Positions 1-5,267 of a stretch of DNA of 6,890 nt are shown piece by piece. The notes beneath the pieces are model-generated. The model made no database searches and was not told where the DNA came from. It saw nothing but the letters and a program-made list of their open reading frames with translations. The DNA is from an uncultured Burkholderiaceae bacterium (GTDB taxonomy: Bacteria; Pseudomonadota; Gammaproteobacteria; Burkholderiales; Burkholderiaceae): assembly GCA_937862845.1 (NCBI GenBank), contig CALMCK010000023.1, positions 1 through 6,890 on the forward strand, written 5' to 3'. A program made the translations under genes and the position numbers. Position 1 is the stretch's first letter. Every line of letters starts with the position of its first letter.

Positions 1-38
1 CTTCTATCCCAAATGGGCGGGCTCGTTAATTTTCTTTT

Positions 39-77
39 TTCAAACTCGTGTTCAGCAGTGCTGAACACAAGTTTGAA
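39..77. repeat. 39-bp near-perfect palindrome downstream of rpoA
   Basis: The sequence is an inverted repeat centred on base 58. Arms of about 18 bases pair throughout except for one G-U type position (C47 against A69), and the loop is about 3 bases. As RNA it would be a very stable hairpin, starting 29 bases after the rpoA stop. On the rpoA transcript the 3' flank is A-rich (bases 26-38 read mostly A), not U-rich, so it does not have the form of a standard intrinsic terminator for rpoA. On the other strand the 3' flank also lacks an immediate U run. It could be an mRNA processing or stability element between rpoA and the expected rplQ, or a dispersed palindromic repeat. Bases 84-101 form a second small AT-only inverted repeat next to the rpoA stop. 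Confidence 0.75.
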
Positions 78-106
78 GCCAAATCAAAAAATAATTTTTG
101 AATTAA

Positions 107-1093
107 TTACACTTCCAAACCAGCAGGCGGCCAATTGTCGAGCTTCATACCCAGCGTCAAACCGCGCGCGGCCAACACTTCTTTGATTTCCGACAATGAC
201 TTACGACCCAAGTTTGGCGTTTTGAGCAAATCTTGCTCAGAACGTCGAACCAAATCACCGATGTACTGAATCGCTTCAGCTTTAAGGCAGTTCGCAGAAC
301 GAACCGTCAGCTCAAGCTCATCAACCGGACGCAACAAAATCGGATCAAACTGCGGCACATTGCTGCGTTGACCAGCGGTTTCGCCGACTTCTTCAGTGCT
401 TTGCAAATCAGCAAACACAGCCAACTGCTCAATCAAAATGCCAGCAGACTGACGAACCGCGTCTTCTGGGCTGATCACGCCATTGGTGTCGATGTGCATG
501 ACCACTTTATCGAGGTCGGTGCGTTGCTCAACACGAGCAGACTCAACGCTGTAGCTCACTTTACGAATCGGAGAAAACGATGCGTCAAGCATGATGTAGC
601 CGATTTTTTTGCTGTGGTCATCCGAGAATGCACGGACATTACCAGGCACATAACCACGGCCTTTTTCAACTTTGATTTGCATGTCGAGCTCGCCACCCAC
701 CAAGTGAGCAATCACGTGGTCAGGGTTAACGATTTCAACTTCATGCGAACCTTCGATGTCTGCTGCAGTGACAGGACCTTGACCTGATTTTTTCAGCGTC
801 AATGTGATGTCGTCACGGTTGTGCAGTTTGAATACCACGCCTTTGACATTCAAAAGAATGTCAACCACGTCTTCTTGTACACCGTCAAGCGTAGAGTATT
901 CATGCAAGGCACCAGCGATTTGCACTTCAGTTGCGGCATAGCCAGTCATTGAAGAAAGCAAAACACGGCGCAAAGCATTGCCCAAAGTGTGACCATAACC
1001 GCGTTCAAATGGTTCTAAAACCACTTTAGCGCTGTTTGCACCCGTAGCGTCCACAGAAATGTTGCGAGGCTTTAAAAATGTGTTTTTAGACAT
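107..1093 (-). CDS. rpoA: DNA-directed RNA polymerase subunit alpha
   Basis: This is the alpha subunit, which dimerises to nucleate RNA polymerase assembly and contacts promoter UP elements and activators. The 328 residues match the usual proteobacterial length. The N-terminal dimerisation domain spans about residues 1-235 (RGYGHTLGNALRRVLLSS at 31-48). A short variable linker follows, and the C-terminal domain begins near 250. DNA-contact residues of the alpha-CTD fall at the E. coli numbers: R265, N268, C269, G296, K298 and S299. The protein ends in the typical NWPPAG motif. The ATG start has an AAAGGA site 5 bases upstream. The gene lies 113 bases after rpsD, a wide gap containing a hairpin. 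It is probably cotranscribed with rpsD from the promoter near 2045-2074, and possibly also by read-through from upstream. Nothing is truncated. Confidence 0.99.
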   Translation of the reverse strand: MSKNTFLKPRNISVDATGANSAKVVLEPFERGYGHTLGNALRRVLLSSMTGYAATEVQIAGALHEYSTLDGVQEDVVDILLNVKGVVFKLHNRDDITLTLKKSGQGPVTAADIEGSHEVEIVNPDHVIAHLVGGELDMQIKVEKGRGYVPGNVRAFSDDHSKKIGYIMLDASFSPIRKVSYSVESARVEQRTDLDKVVMHIDTNGVISPEDAVRQSAGILIEQLAVFADLQSTEEVGETAGQRSNVPQFDPILLRPVDELELTVRSANCLKAEAIQYIGDLVRRSEQDLLKTPNLGRKSLSEIKEVLAARGLTLGMKLDNWPPAGLEV

Positions 1094-1170
1094 AAAATTC
1101 CTTTCAACAAAATTCCAAACGATGTCAGACCGAATGGAATCTGGGGGTGATGTGGATAAAAGATTTAAAC

Positions 1171-1202
1171 CTGTGTGCGCGCAAAACGGCGCAGCACCAC
1201 AG
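1171..1202 (-). promoter_or_regulatory. Stem-loop between rpsD and rpoA
   Basis: In the transcript the arms pair as CTGTG/CACAG, then TGC/GCA, then GCGC/GCGC, giving about 12 base pairs with two single-base bulges and a loop around CGTTTT. It starts 5 bases after the rpsD stop codon. The bases after it (GTTTAAATCTTTT) are moderately U-rich, but the U run does not abut the stem. It may therefore be a weak terminator, a 3'-end stabiliser for rpsD mRNA or a processing site. A second, weaker inverted repeat (ATTCCA at 1135-1140 against TGGAAT at 1112-1117) lies just before the rpoA ribosome binding site. The pairing is read directly; the function is inferred. Confidence 0.55.
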
Positions 1203-1206
1203 ATTA

Positions 1207-1830
1207 TTAACGTGAGTACAACTCGACGATTAAGCTTTCATTCACATCGTGTGCAACATCAGAACGATCTGGCACGGCTTTGAATGTGCCTTCCATTTTC
1301 TTGGCGTCAACAGAGACCCAAGAAGGCATACCAATTTGCTCAGCCAATTGCAATGCTTCTGCAATACGAACTTGTTTTTTTGCTTTTTCAGTCACCGTGA
1401 TGACGTCGCCAGCTTTGATTTGAATCGAAGGAATGTTGGCCACTGCACCATTCAAAACAATCGATTTGTGGCTGACCAACTGACGCGCTTCAGCACGAGT
1501 TGAGCCAAAGCCCATGCGGTAAACCACGTTGTCCATGCGTTGCTCGAGCAAGCGAACCAAAATTTCACCCGTGTTGCCACGTTGACGTTCGGCTTCTGCG
1601 AAGTAACGGCGGAATTGACGCTCTAAAACGCCATACATGCGTTTGAGTTTTTGTTTTTCGCGCAATTGATTGCCAAAATCTGATGTGCGCATGCCTGATT
1701 TGAGACCATGCTGACCAGGTTTAACATCGGCTTTACATTTAGAGTCCAAAGAGCGACGGGCGCTTTTCAGGAATAAGTCGGTGCCTTCACGGCGAGAGAG
1801 TTTAGCCTTAGGGCCAAGATAACGTGCCAC
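1207..1830 (-). CDS. rpsD: 30S ribosomal protein S4
   Basis: S4 is a primary 16S rRNA binding protein of the small subunit body. In E. coli it also represses translation of its own operon. The product has 207 residues, one more than E. coli S4. The N-terminal part (MARYLGPKAKLSRREGTDLF) and the segment around DSKCKADVKPGQHG are typical, with a single cysteine at residue 32 and so no zinc-binding set. The RNA-binding S4 domain covers about 97-158 (RMDNVVYRMGFGSTRAEARQ), and the end is VELYSR. The start codon is GTG (CAC on the plus strand at 1828-1830), with AAAGGA 7 bases upstream. It follows rpsK after an unusually long 252-base gap that holds a promoter and several hairpins, so it may head its own transcript with rpoA. 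S4 autoregulation at that leader is plausible but inferred. Confidence 0.98.
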   Translation of the reverse strand: MARYLGPKAKLSRREGTDLFLKSARRSLDSKCKADVKPGQHGLKSGMRTSDFGNQLREKQKLKRMYGVLERQFRRYFAEAERQRGNTGEILVRLLEQRMDNVVYRMGFGSTRAEARQLVSHKSIVLNGAVANIPSIQIKAGDVITVTEKAKKQVRIAEALQLAEQIGMPSWVSVDAKKMEGTFKAVPDRSDVAHDVNESLIVELYSR

Positions 1831-1850
1831 AGTAGTGTCCTTTGATGTGA

Positions 1851-1876
1851 TGTTTGTTGTCTATATGCAACAAACA
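1851..1876 (-). promoter_or_regulatory. Stem-loop just upstream of the rpsD ribosome binding site
   Basis: Nine bases (TGTTTGTTG) pair perfectly with CAACAAACA across an 8-base loop (CATATAGA in the transcript). The hairpin ends 7 bases before the AAAGGA ribosome binding site (1838-1843) of rpsD. Its position suggests it could affect ribosome access or be part of a protein-binding leader. The stem is seen directly; the regulatory role is inferred. Confidence 0.5.
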
Positions 1877-1905
1877 CGTTCTTACGCAACACGGAAACTT
1901 TGACA

Positions 1906-1946
1906 TAACCGCTGGTAAAAACAGTGGGCTTAAAAAATACCAGTTA
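1906..1946 (-). promoter_or_regulatory. Middle stem-loop of the rpsK-rpsD gap
   Basis: In the transcript TAACTGGTA (1946-1938) pairs with TACCAG plus TTA (1917-1906), with a 3-base CGG bulge. The loop is about 20 bases and contains two U runs. The core six pairs CTGGTA/TACCAG are perfect. It is one of three stem-loops between the promoter near 2045-2074 and the rpsD start. The A/U-rich outer pairs make it weaker than its neighbours. Confidence 0.35.
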
Positions 1947-1982
1947 CGCCAGACACGCTGACGTCAACCAATACAAACGACA

Positions 1983-2011
1983 GATAAAGCCAACCCGAGG
2001 CTGGCTTTATC
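1983..2011 (-). terminator. Terminator-like hairpin or attenuator between rpsK and rpsD
   Basis: Ten perfect pairs (GATAAAGCCA against TGGCTTTATC) are followed by one mismatch, two further G-C pairs and a 3-base loop. On the rpsK transcript it has the layout of an intrinsic terminator: A-rich left flank, GC core, then UUUAUCUGUCGUUUG. The U tract is interrupted, so efficiency is uncertain. It lies about 70 bases after the rpsK stop but also about 30 bases downstream of a promoter for rpsD. It could thus end the upstream operon, attenuate the rpsD transcript, or both. Confidence 0.5.
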
Positions 2012-2038
2012 CTAAATACACAAAACAAAAATGCGCAA

Positions 2039-2058
2039 TCGCCGATTATACTCGGCGA
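2039..2058. repeat. Perfect inverted repeat around the rpsD promoter -10 box
   Basis: TCGCCGA (2058-2052 on the minus strand) and TCGGCGA (2045-2039) are perfect 7-base inverted arms separated by 6 bases. The spacer and the first base of the second arm contain the TATAAT box. As DNA it could be an operator. As RNA made by read-through from rpsK it would be a GC-rich 7-pair hairpin, followed six bases later by UUUUUGUUUUG, giving a poor terminator. No regulator is identifiable from the sequence. Confidence 0.6.
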
Positions 2059-2074
2059 GTACGCTATTTGTCCA
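2045..2074 (-). promoter_or_regulatory. Sigma70-type promoter for rpsD-rpoA
   Basis: On the minus strand TGGACA (2074-2069) and TATAAT (2050-2045) are separated by 18 bases. This is one mismatch from the -35 consensus and a perfect -10. A start near 2038-2040 would give a leader of about 210 bases before the rpsD GTG. It starts 8 bases past the rpsK stop. Its location, just ahead of a hairpin-rich gap and inside a cluster otherwise spaced by tens of bases, supports a real internal promoter. There is no experimental evidence. Confidence 0.65.
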
Positions 2075-2082
2075 GCGATAAA

Positions 2083-2484
2083 TTAGATGCGACGACGCTT
2101 TGGAGGGCGGCAGCCATTATGCGGCACAGGCGTCACGTCTTGAATCGAAGTGACTTTAATGCCCAATGCACTCATGGCACGCACTGAAGATTCGCGACCT
2201 GGGCCTGGGCCTTTGATGCGTACTTCAAGGTTTTTGATGCCGTACTCTTGAGCCACTTTACCAGCTGACTCTGCCGCGACCTGTGCAGCAAATGGTGTTG
2301 ATTTGCGTGAGCCTTTAAAGCCCGCGCCACCTGCAGTTGCCCATGACAAGGCATTGCCTTGACGGTCGGTGATTGTAATAATCGTGTTATTGAATGATGC
2401 ATGTACGTGCAAAATACCATCAACGACGTTCTTTTTTACTTTTTTACGCGCGCGTGCGGCGGCGTTGTTTGCAGCTTTAGCCAT
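2083..2484 (-). CDS. rpsK: 30S ribosomal protein S11
   Basis: S11 sits on the platform of the small subunit near the E site and helps position mRNA and 16S rRNA. The product has 133 residues, four more than the E. coli protein because of a longer basic, alanine-rich N-terminus (MAKAANNAAARARKK). Conserved blocks are HASFNNTIITITDRQGNALSW (28-48), GFKGSRKSTPFAAQVAAE, KGPGPGRES (91-99) and the end HNGCRPPKRRRI. The asparagine of HNG (residue 123) corresponds to the E. coli site known to form isoaspartate. The ATG has AAGGA 8 bases upstream, and the gene begins 24 bases after rpsM. It is the last gene before the promoter- and hairpin-containing gap, so a transcript end after it is likely for part of the mRNA. 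Confidence 0.98.
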   Translation of the reverse strand: MAKAANNAAARARKKVKKNVVDGILHVHASFNNTIITITDRQGNALSWATAGGAGFKGSRKSTPFAAQVAAESAGKVAQEYGIKNLEVRIKGPGPGRESSVRAMSALGIKVTSIQDVTPVPHNGCRPPKRRRI

Positions 2485-2508
2485 TTAACTTGTCCTTAAA
2501 TTCGCTGA

Positions 2509-2874
2509 TTATTTTTTGTTCGCAATACTTGCTTTACGCGGACCTTTACGCGTGCGCGCATTGGTTTTGGTGCGTTGACCACGCAAAGGCAAGCCTTTAC
2601 GATGACGCATACCACGGTAGCAACCCAAATCCATCAAACGTTTGATAGACATGGTTACTTCACGACGCAAGTCACCTTCGATGGTGAATGTGCCGACTGC
2701 ATCACGCAATTTTTCCAAATCGGCGTCATCCAAGTCTTTAATTTTTTTATTTGCAGCAACACCCGTTGCCTCGCAAATTTTGAGCGCACGAGGACGACCA
2801 ATACCATAAATCGCAGTCAAACCAATCGAAGTGTGTTTGTGCGGGGGAATGTTAACACCAGCAATACGTGCCAT
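2509..2874 (-). CDS. rpsM: 30S ribosomal protein S13
   Basis: S13 is a small-subunit head protein that contacts the P-site tRNA through its basic tail and forms intersubunit bridges with 23S rRNA and L5. At 121 residues it has the length usual for Burkholderiales. The N-terminus MARIAGVNIP leads into the helix-turn-helix-like S13 fold (about 14-60, GLTAIYGIGRPRAL). The signature region MDLGCYRGMRHRKGLPLRGQ spans 81-100 and the very basic tail TKTNARTRKGPRK 102-114. The ATG is preceded by AAGGA at 6 bases. It follows rpmJ by 21 bases. In E. coli this gene heads the alpha operon, but here no promoter or leader separates it from rpmJ, so it appears to continue the spc-type transcript. Confidence 0.98.
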   Translation of the reverse strand: MARIAGVNIPPHKHTSIGLTAIYGIGRPRALKICEATGVAANKKIKDLDDADLEKLRDAVGTFTIEGDLRREVTMSIKRLMDLGCYRGMRHRKGLPLRGQRTKTNARTRKGPRKASIANKK

Positions 2875-2895
2875 TTTATTTCCTTAAGCGTTTAA

Positions 2896-3012
2896 TTAAC
2901 CTTGACGTTGCTTGTGACGTGGGTCACTAGAGCAAATCACACGGACGACGCGGTTGCGACGAATAATTTTGCAATTGCGGCAAATGCGTTTTACCGATGC
3001 GAGTACTTTCAT
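2896..3012 (-). CDS. rpmJ: 50S ribosomal protein L36, zinc-binding form
   Basis: This 38-residue gene was translated by hand: MKVLASVKRICRNCKIIRRN, continuing RVVRVICSSDPRHKQRQG. L36 is a tiny basic protein that stabilises 23S rRNA near the GTPase-associated region. C11, C14, C27 and H33 form the C-x2-C-x12-C-x5-H zinc ribbon, so this is the zinc-containing (C+) paralogue rather than the zinc-free form made under zinc starvation. A GAGGAG ribosome binding site lies 7 bases before the ATG. It sits 34 bases after infA and 21 before rpsM, the standard place in this cluster. Recognition is by near-identity to the Burkholderiales family sequence. Confidence 0.97.
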   Translation of the reverse strand: MKVLASVKRICRNCKIIRRNRVVRVICSSDPRHKQRQG

Positions 3013-3046
3013 TTTAAATCTCCTCTACAAACTTTGAGAGCGCTCA

Positions 3047-3265
3047 TTACTTCGAGCGGAATACAATTCGTGCTTTCGACAAATCGTAAGGGGTTAGCTC
3101 AACGGTGACTTTGTCACCTGCCAAAATGCGAATATAATTTTTACGCATTTTTCCAGAAATATGGCCGAGAACGACATGGCCATTTTCCAGTTTAACTGTA
3201 AAGGTGGCGTTGGGCAATGCCTCCAACACTTCACCTTGCATTTGAATCACATCATCTTTTGCCAT
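3047..3265 (-). CDS. infA: Translation initiation factor IF-1
   Basis: IF1 binds the A site of the 30S subunit during initiation, blocks premature tRNA entry and aids IF2 and IF3. The 72 residues are the canonical length of this single OB-fold (S1-like) protein. Recognisable blocks are MAKDDVIQMQGEV, LPNATF, LENGHVVLGHISGKMRKNYI (26-45) and GDKVTVELTPYDL (50-62). Its ATG shares the final A of the secY TAA stop (TAATG), so initiation is probably coupled to termination of secY translation. A TAAAGGA site lies 8 bases before the start, inside the secY coding region. Its place between secY and rpmJ is typical of Betaproteobacteria and differs from E. coli, where infA lies outside this cluster. 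A second infA copy elsewhere in the genome is possible in this group. Confidence 0.98.
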   Translation of the reverse strand: MAKDDVIQMQGEVLEALPNATFTVKLENGHVVLGHISGKMRKNYIRILAGDKVTVELTPYDLSKARIVFRSK

Positions 3266-4590
3266 TACTTTGATCCTTTAAAGTTGGCTTTTTTCATCAA
3301 CGACTCATACTGTGAGCTCATCATTGAAGACTGCACTTGCGACATAAAGTCCATCGCCACAACCACAATAATCAACAGTGACGTACCACCAAAAGCCAAT
3401 GAACTAGACCACTGTGCCGCCATTAATTCTGGCACCACGCAAACAAAAGCCATGTATGCAGCACCAATCAAAGTCAGGCGCAAAATAATTTTATCCAAGT
3501 AGCGCGTGGTTTGCTCACCAGGACGAATCCCAGGAATCACTGCACCACTCTTTTTCAAATTGTCCGACGTGTCACGGCTGTTGAACATCAATGCGGTGTA
3601 AAAAAAGCTGAAAAACACAATCGCAGCCACATAAAGCGTCAGATGCAACGGCTTGCCGGGTGACAACTCTGCTGCCAAATCTTTGAGCCAAACGGATGTC
3701 GAGCTGGTCATCGCATTGGCGATGGTGGCAGGAAACAGTAAAATCGATGACGCAAAAATCGCTGGAATCACACTGGCCATGTTCAATTTCAACGGCAGGA
3801 AAGAACTTTGCCCCCCGTATACTTTATTACCGACTTGTCGCTTGGCGTAGTTGATTGGAATCTTACGCAGCGCACGCTCAACAAAAACGATAAACGCAAT
3901 CAGTGCCACCGCCAAAAGGATAATCAGCACAGACGAAAAATAACCAATTTGACCACTGCCCACTTTTTCAAAAAAACCTGAAATCGCTGAAGGCAAACTT
4001 GACACAATACCCGTGAAGATAATCAGTGAAATACCGTTACCCAAACCGCGTTCTGTGATTTGCTCACCGAGCCACATCAAAAACATGGTGCCTGTGACCA
4101 AGGTCAACACTGCAATCGCCAGAACCGACACACCTGACTGCAAGACTTGCGGGTCTTGGCCCTGCAGACTACTGGCCACAAAGAATGCCTGAATCAGGGC
4201 CAAACCCAAAGTACCATAACGCGTGTACTGAATGATTTTACGTTGACCGGCTTGACCTTCTTTTTTGAGCGCTTCCAAAGAAGGCACCACAACAGCGGCA
4301 AGTTGCATGACAATCGACGATGTGATGTAGGGTGTGATCCCAATCGCCACAATCGAGAATCGAGAAACCGCACCACCTGAGAATAAATTCATCAGGCCAA
4401 GCAAGCCACTTTGATTTTCATTAAACAGCGTGGCCAAGTTTCCAGGATTAATGCCAGGAACTGGAATGTGCGAGCAGATGCGATACACAATCATGGCCAA
4501 AATCAAGAAAATCAGGCGCTGCTTGAGCTCGGAGTTGCCTTTAGAGGCGCCGCCAAGCTGCGAGTTAGATGATAATTTGGCAGTTGCCAC
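3265..4590 (-). CDS. secY: Preprotein translocase channel subunit SecY
   Basis: SecY is the inner-membrane pore of the SecYEG translocon, carrying SecA- and ribosome-delivered proteins. The 441 residues contain ten hydrophobic segments at about 24-40, 76-103, 121-141, 153-173, 187-205, 217-237, 273-290, 317-337, 370-388 and 398-418. The plug region lies near 61-75 (LLGLMNLFSGG). Conserved motifs are GITPYITSSIVMQLA (84-98), LEALKKEGQAGQRK (105-118), GEQITERGLGNG (175-186), NYAKRQVGNKVYGGQSS (247-263) and PGIRPGEQT (353-361). R356 is the loop arginine important for SecA-driven transport in E. coli. The start codon is GTG, supported by AAGGGGA just upstream and by the conserved MATAKL-type cytosolic N-terminus. 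It begins 13 bases after rplO and overlaps infA by one base. The protein is intact. Confidence 0.98.
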   Translation of the reverse strand: MATAKLSSNSQLGGASKGNSELKQRLIFLILAMIVYRICSHIPVPGINPGNLATLFNENQSGLLGLMNLFSGGAVSRFSIVAIGITPYITSSIVMQLAAVVVPSLEALKKEGQAGQRKIIQYTRYGTLGLALIQAFFVASSLQGQDPQVLQSGVSVLAIAVLTLVTGTMFLMWLGEQITERGLGNGISLIIFTGIVSSLPSAISGFFEKVGSGQIGYFSSVLIILLAVALIAFIVFVERALRKIPINYAKRQVGNKVYGGQSSFLPLKLNMASVIPAIFASSILLFPATIANAMTSSTSVWLKDLAAELSPGKPLHLTLYVAAIVFFSFFYTALMFNSRDTSDNLKKSGAVIPGIRPGEQTTRYLDKIILRLTLIGAAYMAFVCVVPELMAAQWSSSLAFGGTSLLIIVVVAMDFMSQVQSSMMSSQYESLMKKANFKGSK

Positions 4591-4603
4591 AAAATCCCCT
4601 TAA

Positions 4604-5038
4604 TTACTCAACAACCGAGCCACCAGCAGCTTGAATCGCTGCGAGCGCACCTTTGGTTGCTGCTACGCCTTTGAGTGTGACTTTACGGCTGATTTCGCCT
4701 GTGGCCACAACTTTAGCGCTGGTGATGAGTTCGCCGAGCAAACCTGCTTGTTTGAGTGCTTGCAAATCGATGTCATCCACCGGCAAGTTGTTCAATTGAG
4801 CCAAAGTCACTTCACCAACGAAACGACGCGTCATTGACGTGAAGCCGCGTTTTGGCAAACGACGATACATTGGCATTTGACCACCCTCAAAACCCAAACG
4901 GTGGAAACCGCCTGAACGAGATTTTTGACCTTTATGGCCACGACCAGCAGTCTTGCCGAAGCCAGAGCCGATACCACGACCGACGCGACGGCGATTTGCC
5001 GTTGAGCCTGCTGCGGGTGCAATGGTGTTTAAAAACAT
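4604..5038 (-). CDS. rplO: 50S ribosomal protein L15
   Basis: L15 is a 23S rRNA binding protein of the large subunit that joins late in assembly. The 144 residues match the family length. The long glycine- and arginine-rich N-terminal extension that threads into rRNA runs from about residue 17 to 60 (RRVGRGIGSGFGKTAGRGHK, then GQKSRSGGFHRLGFEGGQMP). The globular C-terminal domain is about 75-144 and ends AAGGSVVE. The ATG has a GGAG site 6 bases upstream. It follows rpmD by 36 bases and leads directly into secY, the standard spc order. Confidence 0.98.
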   Translation of the reverse strand: MFLNTIAPAAGSTANRRRVGRGIGSGFGKTAGRGHKGQKSRSGGFHRLGFEGGQMPMYRRLPKRGFTSMTRRFVGEVTLAQLNNLPVDDIDLQALKQAGLLGELITSAKVVATGEISRKVTLKGVAATKGALAAIQAAGGSVVE

Positions 5039-5074
5039 GTGATTCTCCGTTTTTACAGTTATTGATCTTGTTGA

Positions 5075-5257
5075 TTACTCAACAACGCTGACCAAATAAC
5101 GGACTTTATTAATCATGCCACGAACTGCTGGCGTGTCTTCTAATTCGCGCACTTGACGGATTTTTTTGAGGCCAAGGCCTGCTACCGTATCGCGGTGCGA
5201 TTGTTTGGTGCCAATCACGCTTTTTACCAAGGTGACTTTTACTGTTTTATCAGCCAT
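5075..5257 (-). CDS. rpmD: 50S ribosomal protein L30
   Basis: L30 is a small large-subunit protein of bacterial ribosomes. The chosen start gives 60 residues, beginning MADKTVKVTLVKS, the usual N-terminus and close to the E. coli length of 59. The signature GTKQSHRDTVAGLGLKKIRQ spans 16-35 and RELEDTPAVRGMINKV 37-52. An in-frame ATG 33 bases further upstream would add 11 residues overlapping the end of rpsE. It is rejected because AAGGAG lies 7 bases before the internal ATG and the extra residues match nothing in the family. The ribosome binding site overlaps the rpsE stop codon (TTAAGGAG), so the two genes are only 10 bases apart and probably translationally coupled. Confidence 0.97.
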   Translation of the reverse strand: MADKTVKVTLVKSVIGTKQSHRDTVAGLGLKKIRQVRELEDTPAVRGMINKVRYLVSVVE

Positions 5258-5267
5258 GAGAATCTCC

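Noticed and set aside
39..77. Intrinsic terminator for rpoA
   Set aside because: The strand carrying the rpoA transcript has an A-rich tract after the hairpin instead of a U tract, and no U tract directly follows on the other strand.
233..787. 184-codon open frame on the plus strand opposite rpoA
   Set aside because: It is entirely antisense to the conserved rpoA reading frame, resembles no protein family I recognise, and its existence is explained by codon bias of the opposite strand.
1059..1283. 74-codon plus-strand frame spanning the rpsD-rpoA gap
   Set aside because: Both ends are antisense to rpoA and rpsD, and no family features or initiation signal are seen.
1959..1967. TTGACG as a -35 box and TGACGTCA as an operator palindrome in the rpsD leader
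   Set aside because: No acceptable -10 lies 16-18 bases downstream of TTGACG, and an isolated 8-base palindrome is expected by chance.
1924..2187. 87-codon plus-strand frame crossing the rpsK-rpsD gap
   Set aside because: It runs through the hairpin and promoter and into antisense rpsK. It has no clear ribosome binding site and the composition is not protein-like.
3161..3502. 113-codon plus-strand frame opposite infA and secY
   Set aside because: It is a shadow of two highly conserved genes, with no independent support.
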